Assembly: GCA_015680905.1 (NCBI GenBank)
Contig: CM027381.1
Coordinates: 59,028,501 to 59,092,500, forward strand
Length of the DNA: 64,000 nucleotides
Direction: 5' to 3'
DNA from: Coptis chinensis
Lineage: Eukaryota; Streptophyta; Magnoliopsida; Ranunculales; Ranunculaceae
Made by a program: the position numbers and the translations under genes. The notes beneath the pieces were generated by a model, which was not told the DNA's origin, ran no database searches, and was given only the letters and a program-made list of their open reading frames with translations. Each line of letters begins with the position of its first letter. The first letter of the stretch is position 1. Below are positions 57,001 to 64,000 of this stretch, one piece after another.

Positions 57001-60000
57001 CAAACCCCACTATCTCTACACCAATAGAATGCAAAACTTTCGATTAAATGCATCATACGTGGGAGTTTGCATAGAAATAAAAAAAAAACACTTGATTGAT
57101 TGAATGAATGCAAAACACTTGATTGATTGAATACACGGCGTGCGAGCTTGCATTATAATGAATGCAAACACACTAGATTGATTGAATGAGCGTGCCTACA
57201 AGCGAGCTTGTGTTAGAAAGAATGCAAAACACTTGATTGAATGCACTGCGTGTGAGTTTGCGTTATAATGGATGCAAAACACATTGATTGATTGATTGAT
57301 TGTAGAAAACTCATTTCATATAGCTTTTCGGGATCTGACCCTATTTTGGAGGTAATACCTCAAATGGCGTGTTTTAGCCAAAGCCAAAAAAGAGAAAAAA
57401 AAATGGGGACCTCATGGAACATCTGGGAAAAAGTGCAAAAACTTCGGCTGTCAAAAAGTCAATGGCCGATGATCAAAGCCATAGTCGGCGGTCATAGTGA
57501 ACTCGAGGGTCAAAACTCAAAACCTCGGGGAAACACTCCAAGGCTTCAAGAATCAATGACTAAACCCTTTGTAAGACAAGGACTAAGCCACTAAAAGCTA
57601 AACCTTAGCCTAGATCATCATATAAGTTAGATCGGGGGTGAACAACTTCAAACCACAGAACCCACCCACTCTCTACCCCGATAGAATGCAAAACACTTAA
57701 TTAAATGCATCTTGAGTTTGCATTAGAGTTTACAAAAGAATGAATGCAAAACACTTGATTGTATACACTTACTTCTTGAGCTTGCATTATAATGAATGCA
57801 AAACACTTGATTGATTGAATGAGCATTACCTACAAAGCGAGCTTGCGTTAGAAAAGAATGCAAAACACTTGATTGAATGTACTACTGCATGTGAGCTTGC
57901 ATTTATAATGAATGCAAGATGATTGATTGATTGATTGATTGTAGAAAACTCATGTTCTTATTATAGCCTTTTGAAAGGGAAACCCTATTTTGGGACTAAT
58001 ACCTCAAAAAGGCGTGTTATAGAGCCAATATGAGAAAAAGGACCCTAAATGGGACCTCACGGAACAAGCTGGGAAAAAAGTGCCATAAAGTCAAAGCTGT
58101 GAAAATTCAAGCGGTCAGCGATCAAAGCCATAGTCAGCGGTCATAGTGAACTCGAGGGTCAAGAACTCAAAACCTCGGGAAACACTCAAGGCTTCAAAAA
58201 TCGGTGACTAAACCCCTTTGTAAGACAAGGACTAAGCCTCTAAACACTAAACCCCAATCCTAGATCATATCGGTTAGATCTTAGTAGGCGAACAACTTCA
58301 AACCCACAAAACCACACTTTCTACTGCAAACGATAGAATGCGGAAGACATGATTAAATACATACGTGTGAGTTTGCATTAGAGCGATTGCAAAACACTTG
58401 GTTGATTGAATGAATGCAAAACACTTGAATGAAACTTGCTTGAGCTTGCATTAAATGAATGCAAAACACTTGATTGATTGAATGAGCATTACCTACAAAG
58501 CGAGCTGCGTTAAAAAGAATGCAAAACACTTGATTGAATGTACCAACTTCGTGAGCTTGCATTTTAATGAATGCAAAACACTGATTGATTGATTGATTTG
58601 TAGAAAACTTCGTTGTTCTAATTATAGCCTCTTGAAGAAACCCCTATTTTTTGGGACTAATAGCTCAAAAGGCGTGTTATAGAGCCAAAAAAGGAAAAAG
58701 GACCCTAAAAGGGACCTCGGAACAAGCTGGGAAAAGAGTGCCATAAAAAGTCAAACTAGGAAAAGTCGGCGGTCGGCGATCAAAGCCATAGTCAGCGGTC
58801 ATAGTGAACTCGAGGGTCAAAAACTCAAAAACCTCGGGAAACACTCCAAGGCTTCAAGAATCACTGACTAATCCCTTTGCAAGGCAAGGACTAATAAGCC
58901 TCTAAACTCTAAACCTTAGCCTAGATGTTATAAGTTAGATCTAAGATGAACTACTTCCAAACCCCAAAACCCCACTATCTACACCAGTAGAATGCAAAAC
59001 GTTCGATTAAATGCATCTACGTGGGAGTTTTGCATTAATGAAAAAAAAAACACTTGATTGATTGAATGAATGCAAAACACTTGATTGAATACACTGACGT
59101 GCGAGCTTGCATTATAATGAATGCAAACACACTAGATTGATTGAATGAACGTGCCTACAAGCGAGCTTGTATTAGAAAGAATGCAAAACACTTGATTGAA
59201 TGCACCTGCGTGTGAGGTTGCGTTATAATGGATGCAAAACACATGATTGATTGATTGATTGTAGAAAACTCATGTTCATATATAGCTTTTTGAGGATCTG
59301 ACCCTATTTTGGGAGGTAATACAAAAATGGCGTGTTTTAGAGCCAAAAGAGAAAAAGGGACCTAAAAGGGACATGGAACATCACGGAAAAAAAGTGCAAA
59401 AACTTCGGCTCAAAAGTCAATGGCCAATGATCAAAACCATAGTCGGCGGTCATAGTGAACTCAAAGGGGTCAAAACTCAAAACCTCGGGAAACACTCCAA
59501 GGCTTCAAAATCAATGACTAAACCTTTTTTGTAAGACAAGGACTAAGCCACTAAACGCTAAACCTTAGCCTAGATCATCATATAAGTTAGATGCGGGGTG
59601 AACAACTTCAAACCCACAAAACCCACACTTTCTACACCAATAGAATGCAAAACACTTAATTAAATGCATCTTCGATGCGAGTTTACAATAGAATGAATGC
59701 AAAACACTTGATTGATTGAATGCAAAACACTTACGAATGCGAGCTTGCATTATAATGAATGCAAAACACTTGGTGATTGAATGAGCATTACCTACAAAGC
59801 GAGCTTGCGTTAAAAAAGAATGCAAAACACTTGATTGAATGTACCTACTTCGTGAGCTTGCATTATAATGAATGCAAGACACTGATTGATTGATTGATTG
59901 ATTGTAGAAAACTCATGTTCTTATTATAGCCTTTTGAGGGAAACTTGACCCTATTTTGGGACTAATACCAAAAAAGGCGTGTTATAGAGCCAATATGAGA

Positions 60001-63000
60001 CAAAAGGACCCTAAAAGGGACCTCACGGAACAAGCGGGAAAGAGTGCCATAAAAGTCAAACTGTGAAAAATTCAGCGGTCAGCGATTAAAGCCATAGTCA
60101 GCGGTCATAGTGAACTCGAGGGTCAAGAACTCAAAAACCGGGGAAACACTCCAAGGCTTCAAAAAATCGGTGACTAAACCCCTTTGTAAGACAAGGACTA
60201 AGCCTCTAAACACTAAACCCAATCCTAGATCATATCGGTTAGATCTTAGGCGAACAACTTCCAAACCCAAAAACCACACTTTCTACACCCGGAAATGCGG
60301 AAGACATGATTAAATACATCTACGTGTGAGTTTGCATTAGAGCGATTGCAAAACACTTGGTTGATTGAATGAATGCAAAAACTTGATTGAATACACTTAC
60401 TTGTGAGCTTGCATTATAATGAATGCAAAAACACTGATTGATTGATTGAATGCGCATTACCTACAAAGCGAGCTTGCGTTAGAAAGAATGCAAAAACACT
60501 TGATTGAATGTACCAACTTCGTGAGCTTGCATTTTAATGAATGCAAAACACATTGATTGATTGATTGATTGTAGAAAACTTCATGTTCTAATTATAGCCT
60601 CTTGAGCTTGACCCTATTTTGGGACTAATAGCTCAAAAGGCGTGTTATAGAGCCAAAATGAGGACAAAAAAGGACCCTAAAAAGGGACCTCCGGGGAACA
60701 AGGGGGAAAAGAGTGCCATAAAGTCAAACTAGGAAAAGTCAGCGGTCAGCGATCAAAGCCATAGTCAGCGGTCATAGTGAACTCAAGGGTCAAAAACTCA
60801 AAACCTCGGGGAAACACTCAAGGCTTCAAGAATCAATGACTAAACCCTTTTTGCAAGACAAGGACTAATAAGCCTCTAAACTCTAAACCTTAGCCTAGAT
60901 CTTTTATAAGTTAGATCTAAGATGAACTACTTCAAAACCCAAAACCCCACTTTATCTACACCAATAGAATGCAAAACGTTGATTAAATGCATCTACGTGG
61001 GAGTTTGCATTAGAATTAAAAAAAAAAACACTTGATTGATTGAATGAATGCAAAACACTTGATTGAATACACTTGGCGTGCGAGCTTGCATTATAATGAA
61101 ATGCAAACACACTAGATTGATTGAATGAGCGTGCCTACAAAGCGAGCTTGTGTTAGAAAAGAATGCAAAACACTTGATTGAATGCACTGCGTGTGAGGTT
61201 GCGTTATAATGGATGCAAAACACATGATTGATTGATTGATTTGTAGAAAACTCATGTTCATATAGCTTTTTTCAGGGATCTGATTTTGGGACGGAGGTAA
61301 TACCTCAAATGGCGTGTTTTAGAGCCAAAAAGAGAAAAAGGGACCTAATGGAACATCACGGAAAAAAGTGCAAAAACTTCAAACTGTCAAAAGTCAATGG
61401 CCGATGATCAAAACCATAGTCGGCGGTCATAGTGAACTCAAGGGTCCAAAACTCAAAACCTCGGGAAACACTCTCAAGGCTTCAAGAATCAATGACTAAA
61501 CCCTTTTGTAAAGACAAGGACTAAGCCACTAAAACGCTAAACCTTAGCCTAGATCATCATATAAGTTAGATCGGGGGTGAACAACTTCAAACCCACAGAA
61601 CCACACTTTTTCTACACACAATAATGCAAAAACAATTAAATTAAATGAGTTTCTTAGAATGAATGCGATGCGAGTTTACAATAGAATGAATGCAAAACAC
61701 TTGATTGTATACACTTACGTGCGAGCTTGCATTATAATGAATGCAAAACACTTGACTTGATTGAATGAGCGTACCCTAAAGCGAGCTTGCGTTAGAAAGA
61801 ATGCAAAAACACTTGATTGAATGTACCTACTGCGTGAGCTTGCATTATAATGAATGCAAGACGATTGATTGATTGATTGATTGATTGAGAAAACTCATGT
61901 TCTTATTATAGCCTTTTGAGGAAACCTATTTTGGGACTAATACCTCAAAAGGCGTGTTATAGAGCCAATATGAGAAAAAAAAGGACCCTAAATGGGACCT
62001 CACGGAACAAGCGGGAAAAGAGTGCCATAAAAGTCAAAAAACTGTGAAAATTCAGCGGTCGGCGATTAAAGCCATAGTCAGCGGTCATAGTGAACTCGAG
62101 GGGTCAAGAACTCAAAACCTCGGGGAAACACTCCAAGGCTTCAAAAATCGGTGACTAAACCCTTTTTGTAAGACAAGGACTAAGCCTCTAAACACTAAAC
62201 CCAATCCTAGATCATATCGGTTAGATCTTAGGCGAACAACTTCCAACCCCCAAAACCACACTTTCTACAACCCCGAGAATCACGGAAGACATGATTAAAT
62301 ACATCTACGTGTGAGTTTGCATTAGAGCGATTGCAAAACACTTGGTTGATTGAATGAATGCAAAAATGATTGAAAACTTACTTGTGAGCTTGCATTATAA
62401 TGAATGCAAAACACTGATTGAATGAGCATTACCTACAAAGCGAGCTTGCGTTAGAAAAAGAATGCAAAACACTTGATTGAATGTACCAACTTCGTGAGCT
62501 TGCATTTTAATGAATGCAAAACACTGATTGATTGATTGATTGATTGTAGAAAACTTCGTTCTAATTATAGCCTCTTGAGGAAGGAAACCCTATTTTGGGA
62601 CTAATAGCTCAAAAAGGCGTGTTATAGAGCCAAAATGAGCAAAAAAGGACCCTAAAAGGGACCTCACGGAACAAGGAAAAAGAGTGCCATAAAGTCAAAC
62701 TAGGAAAAGTCAGCGGTCAGCGATCAAAGCCATATTCAGCGGTCATAGTGAACTCGAGGGTCCAAAAACTCAAAACCTCGGGGAAACACTCCAAGGCTTC
62801 AAGAATGATGACTAAACCCTTTGCAAGACAAGGACTAATAAGCCTCTAAACTCTAAACCTTAGCCTAGATCATTTTTATAAGTTAGATCTAAGATGAACT
62901 ACTTCCAAACCCCCAAAACCCCCTCTATACACACCGATAGAATGCAAAACGTTTGATTAAATGCATCGTGGGAGTTTGCATTAGAATGAAAGAAAAACAC

Positions 63001-63839
63001 TTGATTGATTGAATGAATGCAAAACACTTGATTGAATACACTTACGTGCGAGCTTGCATTATAATGAATGCAAAACACTAGATTGATTGAATGAGCGTGC
63101 CTACAAAGCGAGCTTGTGTTAGAAAGAATGCAAAACACTTGATTGAATGCACTGCGTGTGAGGTTGCGTTATAATGGATGCAAAACACATGATTGATTGA
63201 TTGATTGTAGAAAACTCATGTTCATATCGGCTTTTCGGGATCTGACCCTAATGCGGAGGTAATACCTCAAATGGCGTGTTTTAGAGCAAAAGAGAAAAAG
63301 GGACCTAATGGAACATCACGGAAAAAAGTGCAAAAAACTTCAACTGTCAAAAGTCAATGGCCAATGATCAAAACCATAGTCGGCGGTCATAGTGAACTCG
63401 AGGGTCAAAAACTCAAAACCTCGGGGAAACACTCCAAGGCTTCAAGAATCAATGACTAAACCCCTTTTGTAAGACAAGGACTAAGCCACTAAACGCTAAA
63501 CCTTAGCCTAGATCATCATATAAGTTAGATGCGGGGGGGTGAACAACTTCAAACCCGAGAACCCACCACTTATCTACACCAATAGAATGCAAAACACTTA
63601 ATTAAATGCATCTTCGTGCGAGTTTACAATAGAATGAATGCAAAACACTTGATTGTATACACTTACGTGCGAGCTTGCATTATAATGAATGCAAAACACT
63701 TGGTGATTGAATATGAGCATTACCTACAAGCGAGCTTGCGTTAGAAAAGAATGCAAAACACTTGATTGAATGTGTACTACATGTGAGCTTGCATTATAAT
63801 GAATGCAAACACACGATTGATTGATTGATTGATTGATTA
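48092..63839 (+). repeat. Three-monomer higher-order repeat (C-A-B), about 1.97 kb
   Basis: From 48092 the D class is missing. Clear C monomers start at 48092, 53368, 55312, 57305, 59264, 61246 and 63210. The last five distances are 1944, 1993, 1959, 1982 and 1964 bp. The part 50062-53367 contains mixed monomers: C-like at 50062 and 52067 with A- or B-type phrases, and an A/B hybrid at 52725, which makes one unit only two monomers long. Confidence 0.75.
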
Positions 63840-64000
63840 GAAAACTCATGTTCTTATTATAGCCTTTTCAGGGAAAGCTTGACCCTATTTTGGGACTAAT
63901 ACCTCAAAAGGCGTGTTATAGAGCCAATATGAGACAAAAGGGACCTAAATGGGACCTCACGGAACAAGCTGGAAAAGAGTGCCATAAAGTCAAACTGTGA

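Larger units (their letters stand above)
42106..64000 (+). repeat. Satellite block 4: main array of about 660-bp monomers
   Basis: 34 phase marks between 42149 and 63840, spaced 594-686 bp, mean about 657. No other element interrupts it and it runs off the window. The subfamily is marked by GTCAGCGGTC, GAACTCGAGGG and AACCTCGGG where edge monomers have GTCAACGGTC and GAACTCAAGGG. Four monomer classes can be told apart. A has CCAATATGAG and AATCGGTGACTAAAC. B has 'actaataagcctc' and ends TTATAATGGATGC. C has GGAGGTAATACC and CAAATGGCGTG. D is close to A but has CCAAAATGAG and 'aaaccttatcctagatc'. Short indels are frequent. No coding function is credible. Confidence 0.95.

Noticed and set aside
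42527..63138. Recurring minus-strand frames with FCIHYNASSHV / NQVFCIHSINQ-like sequences, seeming to form a protein family
   Set aside because: They are translations of the satellite subrepeats in one frame, start and stop at monomer variants and have no independent conservation.
42878..63459. Recurring plus-strand frames with ACYRAK...GPKRDL-like sequences
   Set aside because: By-products of the unique half of the satellite monomer; frame and length change with every indel.
29281..64000. CRISPR-like regular repeats
   Set aside because: Units of about 655 bp without unique spacers, and a plant context; this is satellite DNA.

Overview
The window looks like a repeat-rich stretch of a flowering-plant nuclear genome, probably a eudicot. 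The evidence is AT-rich DNA, a Tat-lineage Ty3/gypsy polyprotein with a second RNase H, a plant-type L1 LINE, PIF/Harbinger and hAT DNA transposons, an initiator-Met-type primer-binding site and plant-telomere-like CCCTAAA motifs inside a satellite. I see no intact host gene. The only candidate for host coding sequence is a broken membrane-protein-like fragment on the minus strand near 18 kb. The species cannot be named from the sequence.

Layout. (1) 1-12.1 kb: two tandem copies of a retroelement-like unit without recognisable pol. Copy A1 lies at 1-591 plus 4185-6470 and copy A2 at 9507-12125, separated by an LTR-like segment with a TATA box and by a degraded unknown ORF. A1 contains a 3.6-kb foldback element (592-4179, about 1.74-kb inverted arms), and A2 preserves the matching empty site. 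(2) 12.1-20.5 kb: a chromovirus-like LTR with a primer-binding site, a 662-bp TGTAACACC element, the membrane-protein fragment, and a 1.1-kb hAT element with a perfect 8-bp target duplication. (3) 20.6-29.3 kb: a Tat-lineage LTR retrotransposon (5' LTR, PBS, gag, protease, RT, RNase H, second RNase H, integrase) full of stop codons. It is split by a 2.75-kb insertion at 25257-28005 flanked by GAGGT, and no 3' LTR is visible. (4) 29.28-64 kb: a roughly 655-bp satellite that begins about 125 bp after the integrase stop codon and runs off the right edge. It is interrupted by a two-gene PIF/Harbinger element (30927-32919, TTA duplication), a 6.2-kb L1 LINE (34088-40278, 14-bp duplication, poly(A) tail) and a lone Tat/Athila-type LTR with PBS (about 40855-42105).

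The strongest biological story is the junction of the Tat-like element with the satellite. The array occupies the place where the element's 3' untranslated region and 3' LTR should be. That fits a satellite born from a retrotransposon 3' UTR, a route known for Ogre/Tat elements. Inside the array, the edge monomers (29-41 kb) belong to a different subfamily from the bulk (42-64 kb). The bulk is organised in higher-order repeats that change from a four-monomer unit (about 2.64 kb) to a three-monomer unit (about 1.97 kb). All coding units seen are decayed, mostly by nonsense mutations typical of deaminated methylcytosine, so the region reads as silenced heterochromatin.
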